The notes beneath the pieces were generated by a model. The model was given only the letters and a program-made list of their open reading frames with translations, made no database searches and was not told the origin of the DNA. This document shows positions 35,216 to 43,059 of a DNA stretch of 64,000 nt, piece by piece (the first letter of the stretch is position 1; each line of letters starts with the position of its first letter). Position numbers and translations under genes: made by a program. The DNA comes from JALZKA01 sp963786495 (lineage in GTDB: Bacteria; Actinomycetota; Thermoleophilia; Solirubrobacterales; 70-9): contig CAWAZL010000002.1 of assembly GCA_963786495.1 (NCBI GenBank), positions 1,240,001 to 1,304,000 on the forward strand, written 5' to 3'.

Positions 35216-35749
35216 CTAGGAAGGAGAGCTTGGACCTTCCGGGGACTCAGGCTCAGCGTCGATCGCTGCGGCGTCGCGCGTACGAGCTGGCGACCCCGGC
35301 AGGCGGTCCACGACCCGCGCGAAGCGCTCGATCGCTCCCTCCAGCGGCTCGCCGATCTCGATCGCGCGGCGCACGGTCGGCAGTACCGCGATCACCTCGT
35401 TCGCTCCCGCGACCACCTCAGCTGCGCGCTGCTGGACGAGCCGAGCCTCGGTGAGCATCTGGTTGCCGATCGCCCCCAGTTCCTCGCCTCGCTCGTCGAT
35501 CCGGCCGCCGAGGGTGAGGATCGCTTCGGCGCGGCGGTCGAGGTTTTGTCCAAGCTCGAGCATGGACTCCGCACGGGCGTCGATGCGCTCGCCCAGCTCC
35601 AACACCTGGCCGGCGCGGCGGTCGAGGCTCTCGAGGAGGCTGATCGCCCGCGGGACCGAGCGGGCCACCTCGGCCATCGAGTCGAGGTCGCGCATGACGC
35701 GCTGGCCGAGCCCGACAGTGATCTCAATGGGCGCGAGCAGGGGGTTCAT
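35216..35749 (-). CDS. Coiled-coil protein with 14-15-residue repeats, function unknown
   Basis: This 177-residue protein has a helical middle with imperfect repeats: LELGERIDARAESM, LELGQNLDRRAEAI, LTLGGRIDERGEEL, suggesting an extended coiled coil with alternating leucine-glycine and arginine-acid positions. No signal peptide. The C-terminal 25 residues are polar (RDAAAIDAEPESPEGP). Function is unknown. It lies 16 bp from tRNA-Thr on the same strand and starts 15 bp after the methyltransferase gene ends. Confidence 0.72.
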   Translation of the reverse strand: MNPLLAPIEITVGLGQRVMRDLDSMAEVARSVPRAISLLESLDRRAGQVLELGERIDARAESMLELGQNLDRRAEAILTLGGRIDERGEELGAIGNQMLTEARLVQQRAAEVVAGANEVIAVLPTVRRAIEIGEPLEGAIERFARVVDRLPGSPARTRDAAAIDAEPESPEGPSSPS

Positions 35750-35764
35750 GGCTCGAACCCTAGA

Positions 35765-36382
35765 TCAAGGGGCTACGGCAACCCCAAGCGAGTCGGCGGT
35801 GAGAAACTTCGGAGCGTCATCCTCGTAGAACTCGTCGAGCTCGGCGACGCGGAATCCGGCATCTGTCAGCAGGCTCGCGGGTTGGCGCGTCAGATGGCAC
35901 CCGCCAAACACGACCTTCTGAACCGGTTCCAGGCGATGCTGCCACTTGCGCACAGCCTCATCGGGGGCCAGCCCATGCTCGACGAAGTGCAGGGTGCCTC
36001 CCGGCTTGAGGACGCGGCGAACCTCGCTCAGGGCCGTGGCGACGTCCGGAATCGTGCAGAGCGTCCATGTCGACAGCGCGGTGTCGAAGCTGTCGTCACC
36101 GAAGGGCAGGGACTGCCCGTCGAGGCCCGACCGCTCGATCGGAATGGTCGTGGCGCTTAAGCGCTTTTCCGCGAGCTTCCAGCCCAGGTCCGCCGGCTCG
36201 ATTGCCGCAACGCGGGTAACCCGGTCCGGGTAGAAAGGCACGTTGAGGCCCGAGCCGAAGCCGATCTCGACCACCTCTCCCTCGAGTCCGGCGCACGCGC
36301 GCTCTCGGTACTGATCCCCGGACTTCATCCCGCAGGCGGCGTTGACGATCCGCGGGAGTACGTGCTCGCGATAGATACTCAT
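35765..36382 (-). CDS. Class I SAM-dependent methyltransferase
   Basis: This 205-residue enzyme has motif I VVEIGFGSGLNVPFYP (near residue 37), the acid residue in VAAIEPADLGWK, and motif II FDTALSTWTLCTIPD followed by EVRRVLKPGGTLHFVEHG. The spacing matches the UbiE/COQ5-like group; HGLAPDEAVRKWQHRLEPVQK is typical of a class annotated as methyltransferases acting on lipids or small molecules. The target is unknown. Confidence 0.88.
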   Translation of the reverse strand: MSIYREHVLPRIVNAACGMKSGDQYRERACAGLEGEVVEIGFGSGLNVPFYPDRVTRVAAIEPADLGWKLAEKRLSATTIPIERSGLDGQSLPFGDDSFDTALSTWTLCTIPDVATALSEVRRVLKPGGTLHFVEHGLAPDEAVRKWQHRLEPVQKVVFGGCHLTRQPASLLTDAGFRVAELDEFYEDDAPKFLTADSLGVAVAP

Positions 36383-36478
36383 CTCTTACCCCTCTGTTAG
36401 TGATGCCCAACTGTCTCACGGATGCGTGCACCGTTACAAACACGCGTTTTTAGTGGCGCGTGGGTAGTTTGAACCGCC

Positions 36479-37516
36479 GTGCCCACCGCGCAGATATCCG
36501 TCGTGATCGTCACCTACCGCCATGGCGAGGCGGTGCGTCCAGCGCTGGACGCGCTCGCAGCGGAGCTCAGCGACGGCGATGAGCTGATCGTTGTCGACAA
36601 CGCGTCGGGCGATGAAACGCTCGAGGTCGTGCGCGGCGCGGCGCCTGGGGCGCAGGTGATCGAGAGCGAGTCGAACGAGGGGTTTCCCGCCGCCTGTAAC
36701 CGGGGTGCGGCCACCGCATCGGGCGAGCTTCTCGTCTTCCTCAATCCCGATGCCGTGGTTGCGGACGGCTGGCGCGACGCGATCGCTGCGCCGCTCACGG
36801 ACGGCTCGGGCTGGACGTGCTGGCAGGCGCTCGTCACGGCCGAGCGCGGGCAGCTCGTCAATACGCGCGGCGGAGCCGTGCACTTCACGGGCATCGCCTG
36901 GGCGGGCGGCGCCGGCGAGCCGGTGGACGCCGCGGATTCCTATCCCGAGCCGGCGTTCTGCTCGGGCGCATGCCTTGCGATCATCCGCGAAGAGTTCGAT
37001 CGCCTGGGCGGCTTCGCTCCCGACTTCTTCCTCTACCACGAGGACGTGGACCTCTCGCTTCGCGTCCGCTTGGCGGGAGGCACTCTGGGAGTGGCGGCCG
37101 GCGCTCGGGCCGATCACATGTACGAGTTCGACAAGGGGCCGGCGAAGTGGCGCTACCTGGAGCGCAACCGCTGGGCGACGCTCATCCGGGTCTATCCCGC
37201 GGCCCTCTTCGTGCTGGTCCTGCCGGCGCTCATCGCCGCCGAGCTGGCGCTGGTGCTGGTCTCGGCGATCGGTGGCTGGCTGCCGCAGAAGCTCGCGGCG
37301 TGGGGAGACGTCATCCGGGCGTTACCCCGCCTCTTGAGCGAGCGTCGCGAGATCCAGGGAACCGCATCCATCGGCGCGGGCGAGTTCGCCAAGGCGCTCA
37401 CCCCGTCACTTTCGTCGCCCTATCTGGGAAGGCCTGGCGCTTCCCGACTGTTGGGCGCGCTACTCGGCGCGTACTGGCGGGTCGTCTTGGCGCTCGTCGG
37501 CGGCCGCTCGGCCTGA
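36479..37516 (+). CDS. Family 2 glycosyltransferase (rhamnosyltransferase-like)
   Basis: This 345-residue GT-A enzyme starts MPTAQISVVIVTYRHGEAV with VDNASGD as the nucleotide site, then ESNEGFPAACNRGA and the metal-binding variant FLNPDAVV. LGGFAPDFFLYHEDVDLSLR is the acceptor motif of WbbL-like rhamnosyltransferases. The C-terminal part has one or two hydrophobic helices (LFVLVLPALIAAELALVLV). It probably builds cell-surface polysaccharide. It starts with GTG. Its 3' end overlaps the convergent DUF2304 gene by 57 bp. Confidence 0.9.
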   Translation: MPTAQISVVIVTYRHGEAVRPALDALAAELSDGDELIVVDNASGDETLEVVRGAAPGAQVIESESNEGFPAACNRGAATASGELLVFLNPDAVVADGWRDAIAAPLTDGSGWTCWQALVTAERGQLVNTRGGAVHFTGIAWAGGAGEPVDAADSYPEPAFCSGACLAIIREEFDRLGGFAPDFFLYHEDVDLSLRVRLAGGTLGVAAGARADHMYEFDKGPAKWRYLERNRWATLIRVYPAALFVLVLPALIAAELALVLVSAIGGWLPQKLAAWGDVIRALPRLLSERREIQGTASIGAGEFAKALTPSLSSPYLGRPGASRLLGALLGAYWRVVLALVGGRSA

Positions 37517-38265
37517 GAAGCCGTTCTCCTCGCCGCCGCGGAGCGAGCGCTCATGCCGGAGCTCTTGCTCCAGCCGGGCCACCTCCTGGGCGAGCACCTT
37601 CGACTCCTCGCTTAAGCGCGACGAGACGACCGAGAAGTTGAGGAGCAGGAGGAAGCCGACGGCGAAGGCGATGATGAAGATGGCGTTGGCGGGCTCCTGG
37701 ATGCCCATGAGTTCCGCGATCGCGTCGAGGCCGCCGGTCCAGATCGAGAGGATGAGCAGGGACGAGCGCCGCGAGCATCCAGATGATCGCGTAGCGCTCC
37801 GAGAGGCGCCGGCGGCGGACGAGGTCGAGGACGAAGAGGAAGATCGCGAAGGTGACGACGAGCGCGATGATCTGCGCCTTCGTCTCGATGCCGTCGGAGG
37901 CGGAGTCGTTGTCTTTGTCGGCGGCGGCCTCCCTCGGCCTCGGACAATTCCTGGGCAGGACCGATGGTCAGGGTCGTGAGGTCGACGGTGACCCCCTCGT
38001 CCTCGAGCGCGTCGCCGCCTCCCGACGGGATAATGGTGGTGACATTCACGCCGGCGCCTTCGAGTGTGAGGTCCTTTTCCTCGAGGATGTCGCCCTGCGT
38101 GAGGAGAAAGTTCCCCTCGGGGATGACGATCGTGTCGCCTGGCTCGGCCAGGACGATGGCCTCTCCGAGTCCCGACTCCTCGCTGCCCGTCACTTCGACC
38201 TCTGCCGCAGCGGCCGAAGTCGTGAGTGCGAGGAACACGAGAAGGAAAGGAGCGAGCAGCTTCAC
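37460..38265 (-). pseudogene. Exported N-terminal segment joined to a DUF2304 membrane domain, with two frameshifts
   Basis: GTG at 38265 overlaps the glycosyltransferase stop. Residues 1-22 form a signal peptide (LLAPFLLVFLALTTSAAAA). A beta-helix-like start follows (LGEAIVLAEPGDTIVIPEGNF). After SEAE the frame shifts near 37930 (GAGGGAGG) and again near 37766 (GTCCCTG). With one base removed at each, the reading gives acidic EAAADKDNDSASDG. A DUF2304 domain follows (VTFAIFLFVLDLVRRRRLSER, AFAVGFLLLLNFSVVSSRL) with a coiled-coil tail. The length is 3n+2, which fits. DUF2304 usually stands alone beside a GT2 gene, as here. Confidence 0.75.
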
Positions 38266-39071
38266 TTGTCGCCCCCGGTGATGGCCTTGAGCTCGCCCGT
38301 GTCCATCGGCGGGCCGCCCAGGATCTCGTCCTTGCCCGACGCCTCGACGGCGGTGGGGCGGCGGCGGAAGAGGCCGATGAAGATCGCCAGGAGCACCTTG
38401 ACCATGTAGTAGGCGCTGCGCGGGTAGTCGATGGAGCTGCGGCCGTAGCCGCGCGCGTTCATCGAGACGTGGACCTCGTGTAGGCGCAGGCGATGCGCGT
38501 GCATCATCAGGATCGCCTCGACCTCGGGATAGTCGTGGGGGTAGTCGCGGGCGAATAGTTCAATGCCGCGGCGGTTCGTCATGCGAAAGCCGGAGGTGGG
38601 GTCGGTGACCTTGCGGCGCGTGATCGTGCTCATGACGACGGCGAAGATCAGGTTGCCGGCGCGGCGCCCCAGCGGCACCTTGTAGCCGGGGTCGCCCAGG
38701 AAGCGGCTGCCCGTGACCATGTCGGCCTCGTCGCCTTCGGTCTGAAGGGCGGCGAGCAGCTCGGGAAGGTACTCCGGCTTGTGCTGGCCGTCGCCGTCGA
38801 TCTGGACGGCAACGTCGTAGCCGTGGCGGAGCGCGTACTTGTACCCGGACTGCATGGCTCCGCCAATGCCGAGATTGAAGGGGTGGCGGATGACCACGGC
38901 GCCCTGTGCCTCGGCGTGCGCCGCCGTTGTGTCCGTCGAGCCGTCGTCGATGACGACGACGTCGAAGTCGGGAGCGCAGCGGCGGATGTCGCGAATGACG
39001 CGCGCGACCATCCCCGACTCGTTGAAAGCCGGGACGATTGCGAGCTTCTTGAGGGAGGGTTCGGTGGCCAT
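38262..39071 (-). CDS. Family 2 glycosyltransferase (dolichyl-phosphate-sugar synthase-like)
   Basis: This 269-residue enzyme begins KLAIVPAFNESGMVARVIRD, followed by VVIDDGSTD, NLGIGGAMQSGYKYA and VQIDGDGQHKPEYL with the catalytic DGD. MVTGSRF and DPTSGFRMTNRR complete the DPM1/polyprenyl-phosphate mannose synthase pattern. No C-terminal membrane helices are evident. The paired DUF2304 protein downstream may supply membrane association. It likely transfers sugar to a polyprenyl phosphate carrier. Confidence 0.92.
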   Translation of the reverse strand: MATEPSLKKLAIVPAFNESGMVARVIRDIRRCAPDFDVVVIDDGSTDTTAAHAEAQGAVVIRHPFNLGIGGAMQSGYKYALRHGYDVAVQIDGDGQHKPEYLPELLAALQTEGDEADMVTGSRFLGDPGYKVPLGRRAGNLIFAVVMSTITRRKVTDPTSGFRMTNRRGIELFARDYPHDYPEVEAILMMHAHRLRLHEVHVSMNARGYGRSSIDYPRSAYYMVKVLLAIFIGLFRRRPTAVEASGKDEILGGPPMDTGELKAITGGDK

Positions 39072-39099
39072 GGGCCGCCCGGAAAGCGTAGTTGGGAAC

Positions 39100-39689
39100 T
39101 TAGGAAGCGGTCGCTGAGGTGGAGGGCGCGGGCAGCTTCGTGAGGCCGCCCTTCACGCCCGCGAGGAGGCGCAGCGCAACGAGCGCCTGCGCGTGACTGG
39201 CCGCGATCTGCGCCGCGGAGCGCACCAGGTCCGGCTCGTCCAGGTCTGCCTGGTCCTCCTCGTAGGCCTCGATCAGACCAAGCTGGAGATCGATGAGGAA
39301 GTCGAGGAGGTCCTTTTCGTCCGCCTTGGGGTCGAAGTCCTCGAGGCTCTCGTACTCGTCTGGGTCCGAGTCCGAGGAGGGTGGATCGACGAGGAGCTGG
39401 TCCATCGCCTCACCGAGCGCCGTCGCGTGGTCTCCCGCGTGGATCGAGAGCTCCTTGAAGAGGGTCGTTGCGTCGCTCGAGACGTCGCCCTCTTCGGCGG
39501 CGAGCGAGTAGGCGAGCTCGGCTGCCTGCTCGAGGATCGACGAGCCGCTCCAGGGCGTCGGTCTGGGCGTCACCCTCGGCGTCCTGGGCGTGCGCGGTCG
39601 CGGCGGCGACGAGCGAGGTCGGGCAGGGCGACGGCGCCTGCGCCGGCGAGGCCGCGGCCCATCAGGGCTCTGCGGGTGAGGCGGCTCAT
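39100..39689 (-). pseudogene. Exported ferritin-like (DUF4439-type) protein, two frameshifts
   Basis: ATG at 39689 overlaps the upstream gene's stop. The twin-arginine signal MSRLTRRALMGRGLAG is followed by a shift near 39630 (CCCGACCTCG). Removing one base gives ALPASLVAAATAHAQ, a good signal end. A second shift is near 39538 (CGGCTCGTCG); beyond it the frame reads SILEQAAELAYSLAAEEGDV and HAGDHATALGEAMDQLL. The length is 3n+2. Repaired it is 195 residues with helix-rich, glutamate- and histidine-bearing ferritin-like helices. Iron binding is not assured. Confidence 0.72.
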
Positions 39690-40235
39690 TCGTCGTCCCC
39701 TTCGGATGCCGGCGGCTCCGAAGACGAATGCGTCGGGCGCGACCTCTTCGCCGGTCTCGGAGCGAAGCGCCGCAAGCGCGGCAGCGTCCTCGGTGACGTA
39801 GCGGTGCACGGCTTGGCGGTAGGCGGGGGAGGAGAGTTCGCCGATCGAGGCGAGCGATGCCTCGATCGATTGTTCGAGCTGCAGGATGAGCGCTTCGGTT
39901 GGGCTCTCCGCCTGCGCCGCTTCGGCCGCGTCGGTCGTGGCATCCCCGTCGCGCTCGGAGATGAACGATTCGAGCTTCGAGACGGAGTCCTTGCGCTGCG
40001 TGGCAAGTTCCTGTGTGACCTCGGGGAGTGGCCCGTCCTTGGCCGCGTTGGCGGCGTCCTCCACGGCGAGGTGCTGCTCGAGGATCGCGTTCAGGAGCTC
40101 GGGATCGGCTCCCTCGGAGCGGTCGTCGTCCGCGTCGGTTGTCCCGCCGCACGCCGCGAGGACGAGCGGCGCGCCGACGGCCGCGCTTGAGGCGATCATC
40201 TGACGGCGCGTGAGGCGATGGGCAAGGGCGCGCAT
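39686..40235 (-). pseudogene. Ferritin-like (DUF4439-type) lipoprotein, one frameshift
   Basis: ATG at 40235 begins MRALAHRLTRRQMIASSAAVG, a twin-arginine-like signal ending in a lipobox (VLAACGG). The mature helical part runs ADPELLNAILEQHLAVEDAAN to QAVHRYVTEDAAALAALRSE. Near 39721 one extra base in TTCGGAGCC shifts the frame. Repaired, the end reads EPPASEGDDE and its TGA overlaps the ATG of the next gene. The length is 3n+1, 182 residues when repaired. It appears to be a paralogue of its downstream neighbour. Function is unknown. Confidence 0.72.
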
Positions 40236-40256
40236 GGGGTGGTGAAAATACTCTGG

Positions 40257-40949
40257 ATGGCTTTGCGCATTGATTCGATCGAGCTTCTGAACGCCGAGGT
40301 GACGACCTGCACGGCGTGTCCGCGCCTGGTGGCGTGGCGCGAAGCGTGCGCCGCGGATCCGCCCAAGCGCTTCCGAGGCGAGGCCTATTGGGCGCGGCCG
40401 CTGCCGGGGTTCGGCGACCCAGACGCGGCGATCGCAGTAGTGGGGCTGGCGCCGGCTGCGCACGGGGCGAACAGGACGGGCCGGATGTTCACGGGAGACC
40501 GGTCGGGCGACTGGCTGTATGCCGCGATGCACCGGGCAGGGCTCGCGAACCAGCCGACGAGCGTCGACGCGAACGATGGGCTGCGCCTCGATGGCGCGTA
40601 CATCTCCGCGGTGGTGAGGTGCGCTCCTCCCGACAACAAGCCGACCCCGGTTGAGCGCGACACGTGCATTCCCTATCTGGCGCGCGAGCTGGCGCTGCTC
40701 TCGAACGTGCGGGTGATTGTGTGCCTCGGCTCGTTCGCGTGGGACGGTGCGCTTCGCGCTCTCCGCGCCGGCGGGCATGAGACACCACGCCCCAAGCCGA
40801 AGTTCGGACACCTGGCGGAGGCAAGCGTCGGGCCGTATGCGCTCCTCGGCTCGTACCACCCGAGCCAGCAGAACACGTTCACGGGCAAGCTGACGGTGGA
40901 GATGCTGGACGCGGTCTTCACGCGGGCCGTGGCACTGTCACGCGCGTAG
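40257..40949 (+). CDS. Uracil-DNA glycosylase, family 5 (UdgB)
   Basis: This 230-residue base-excision enzyme shows motif A VVGLAPAAHGANRTGRMFTG and motif B GSYHPSQQNTFTGKLT. Four cysteines (CTACPRL, the C in WREAC, and CAPPD/DTCIPY) can hold the 4Fe-4S cluster. Family 5 enzymes lack the polar catalytic residue in motif A, as here (APAA), and remove uracil, hypoxanthine and related bases. The ATG at 40257 was chosen. Two dispersed repeats follow its stop. Confidence 0.92.
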   Translation: MALRIDSIELLNAEVTTCTACPRLVAWREACAADPPKRFRGEAYWARPLPGFGDPDAAIAVVGLAPAAHGANRTGRMFTGDRSGDWLYAAMHRAGLANQPTSVDANDGLRLDGAYISAVVRCAPPDNKPTPVERDTCIPYLARELALLSNVRVIVCLGSFAWDGALRALRAGGHETPRPKPKFGHLAEASVGPYALLGSYHPSQQNTFTGKLTVEMLDAVFTRAVALSRA

Positions 40950-40956
40950 GCGCGTA

Positions 40957-40981
40957 GGGGTCAGACCCGGGGTCAGACCCC
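40957..40981. repeat. Two tandem GGGGTCAGACCCC repeats between convergent genes
   Basis: GGGGTCAGACCC at 40957-40968 is joined directly to GGGGTCAGACCCC at 40969-40981. They fill the gap between the convergent uracil-DNA glycosylase and malic enzyme genes. Both are in the orientation opposite to the copies in rplJ. Together they can form stable hairpins. Confidence 0.9.
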
Positions 40982-40992
40982 TGTGCGGATGC

Positions 40993-42327
40993 CTACAAGC
41001 CGACCGGGACTCGTTCTGGGTGCGCCAGGCCTTCCGAGCGGGCGGCTTCCTCGACGGCGCGGGCGACCTCGGCGTGGACGGCCGGGTCGAGCGCGTCGGG
41101 GACAAGCTCGGATTCGGCGGTGAGGCCGGCGATCGCGCGCGCTGCCGCGAGCTTCATGCCCGTCGAGATGACCTCCGACCCGGCGGCGAGGGCGCCGCGG
41201 AAGATGCCGGGGAAGCCGAGGACGTTGTTGACCATCGCGCCGTCGGCGGCGAATGCGGCGCCGGCCGCCTCGGCCTCCTTGGGATAGATCTCGGGGTCGG
41301 GGTTGGTGAGGGCGATGATGATCTGGCCGTCGCGGATCATCTCGGGCGTGATGAGGCCCGGCTGGCCGGTCGTGGCTATGACGATGCGCGCACGTTTCAT
41401 GACCTCCTCGAACGGCGCGACCTCGATGCCTGCGTTACGCGCCCGTTCGTGCGATGCCTCCACGGGGTCGGAGGCGATCACGGCCTTGGCGCCGGCCTCG
41501 CGGATGAGGTTCGCGATGCCGAATCCGGCCGCTCCAAGCCCGAGCTGTCCCACCACGGAATCGGAGAGGTCGATGCCAGCCTGCGCGCAGGCGACGTAGA
41601 CCGCCCCGAGCGTTGCGACGGCCGTTCCGTGGACGTCGTCGTGCATGACGGGGATGTCGAGCTCCTCAATCAGGGCCGCTTCGATCTCGAAGCAGTCGGG
41701 CGCCCGGATGTCCTCCAGGTGGATGCCGCCGAAGCCGCCGGAGATGCGCCTCACCGTCTCGACGAATGAGTCGGGATCATCGGCGTCGATGAGGATCGGC
41801 ATGGCGGAGATGCCCGCGAGCTGGCGGTAGAACATTGCCTTGCCCTCCATGACGGGCATCGAAGCGACGGCCCCGATGTCGCCGAGGCCGAGGACGCGCG
41901 TGCCGTTGGTGCAGATAGCGACGGTGCGCCCGATCATCGTGAAGCGGTGGGCGAGAGCCGGGTCGTCGGCAATGGCGAGGCAGACTCGCGCGACGCCAGG
42001 CGTGTAGACGTCGCGCATGTCCTGGAGGGTGCGCATCTCGTGGCTGCCGACGACCTTGAGCTTGCCGCCCTCGTGCGCGTGGAGGGCACGGTCCCAGTAG
42101 GAGATGACGCGGACTCCTTCAACGTCGGCAAGCTCTTCGGCAACGCGCTTTGCCTGCTCGTCGTCGCGGACCTCGACGGAGATCTCGCGGATCGAGCGGT
42201 CGCGGCCGATCGAGACGGTGTGGACGTCGCCGATGAGGCCGCTCTGCTCCGCGATGCGGGCGCATACCTTCGCGAGTTGCCCAGCGATGTGGGGCTGCTC
42301 GAGCCGGTAGACGTAGTCGACGGCCAT
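40993..42327 (-). CDS. NAD(P)-dependent malic enzyme with N-terminal ACT-like domain
   Basis: This 444-residue enzyme decarboxylates malate to pyruvate. Residues 1-80 resemble an ACT regulatory domain (DRSIREISVEVRDDEQAKRV). The catalytic core has RDVYTPGVARVCLAIADDP, EGKAMFYRQLAG, the metal-site HLEDIRAPDCFEIE, the nucleotide motif GLGAAGFGIANL, and NVLGFPGIFRGALAAGS. The tyrosine of VYTPGV and the lysine of EGKAMF are catalytic. Likely cytoplasmic, feeding pyruvate and NAD(P)H supply. It is convergent with the glycosylase gene. Confidence 0.95.
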   Translation of the reverse strand: MAVDYVYRLEQPHIAGQLAKVCARIAEQSGLIGDVHTVSIGRDRSIREISVEVRDDEQAKRVAEELADVEGVRVISYWDRALHAHEGGKLKVVGSHEMRTLQDMRDVYTPGVARVCLAIADDPALAHRFTMIGRTVAICTNGTRVLGLGDIGAVASMPVMEGKAMFYRQLAGISAMPILIDADDPDSFVETVRRISGGFGGIHLEDIRAPDCFEIEAALIEELDIPVMHDDVHGTAVATLGAVYVACAQAGIDLSDSVVGQLGLGAAGFGIANLIREAGAKAVIASDPVEASHERARNAGIEVAPFEEVMKRARIVIATTGQPGLITPEMIRDGQIIIALTNPDPEIYPKEAEAAGAAFAADGAMVNNVLGFPGIFRGALAAGSEVISTGMKLAAARAIAGLTAESELVPDALDPAVHAEVARAVEEAARSEGLAHPERVPVGL

Positions 42328-42345
42328 CTCTAGTTGCGCAGACTA

Positions 42346-42409
42346 GGGGTCAGGCACCCTTGATAGTCGTCACCCAAGTGCGCCCGGGAAGGTCAAGGTG
42401 CCTGACCCT
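42346..42409. repeat. Imperfect long inverted repeat, GGGTCAGGCACC variant
   Basis: The arms GGGTCAGGCACCcTTGA (from 42347) and TCAAGGTGCCTGACCCT (42393-42409) are inverted, with a loop of about 29 bp. It shares GGGGTCAG with the dispersed repeat, but its core GGTGCC differs, so it looks like a second, related family. It lies upstream of pgsA and of malic enzyme (divergent), and may affect both promoters. Confidence 0.8.
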
Positions 42410-42446
42410 GGGACCCGCGGCCGAAAGCGCTCTAGGCTGGCGGGGC

Positions 42447-43059
42447 GTGTTCCCGCTCTTCCCTCTCAACGCGCCGAACATCCTCACGGTCTTGAGGATC
42501 CTGATGATCCCCGTAATCGTGGTCGCGCTCCTCAACGAGACGAAGGAGGGCGACGTAATCGCGGCAGCGCTGTTTGCGATCGCGGCGCTGACCGATGGCC
42601 TCGACGGCTATATCGCCCGGCGCCAGCGCCAGGAGACGACTTTCGGCAAGCTGATGGACCCGCTGGCCGACAAGCTGCTGGTTACGGCCGCGCTCGTCTC
42701 ATTAGTTTCACTTGACCGGCTGGCCGCGTGGGTCGCGATGGTGATCATCGCGCGCGAGTTCGCGGTGACGGGCCTTCGATCGGTCGCTGCGGAGCGCGGC
42801 GTCGTGATCTCGGCGAGCTGGCTGGGGAAGGTGAAAACGGGCCTTCAGGTCGTGGCGATCTTCGGCCTGATCGCGTTCGAGCCGACGCCGGTGGGCGTTG
42901 ACATCCTGGTCTATGCCGCCGTTGCGATGACGGTCATCTCGGGCGTCGACTACTTCCTGGGCTTGAAGCGGCACATGGAGCCAGAAGTGGTGCCTGAGCG
43001 GGAAACGACCGCAGGCGCGGCTGGCCGAGCCCAAGCGAGTCTCAGAGCCGGTCGCTTAG
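42447..43059 (+). pseudogene. pgsA: CDP-alcohol phosphatidyltransferase (PgsA type), one frameshift near the end
   Basis: GTG at 42447 gives MFPLFPLNAPNILTVLRIL. The signature DGLDGYIARRQRQ followed by GKLMDPLAD is the CDP-alcohol site, and four to five membrane helices are present. In frame, the protein would run on through the antisense of folE2 to 43625. Removing one base near 42990-43020 (GCAGGCGCGG) gives the end RLAEPKRVSEPVA and a TAG at 43057-43059, overlapping the folE2 stop by 4 bases, as other convergent pairs here do. Length 3n+1, 203 residues when repaired. It makes phosphatidylglycerol phosphate. Confidence 0.82.
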
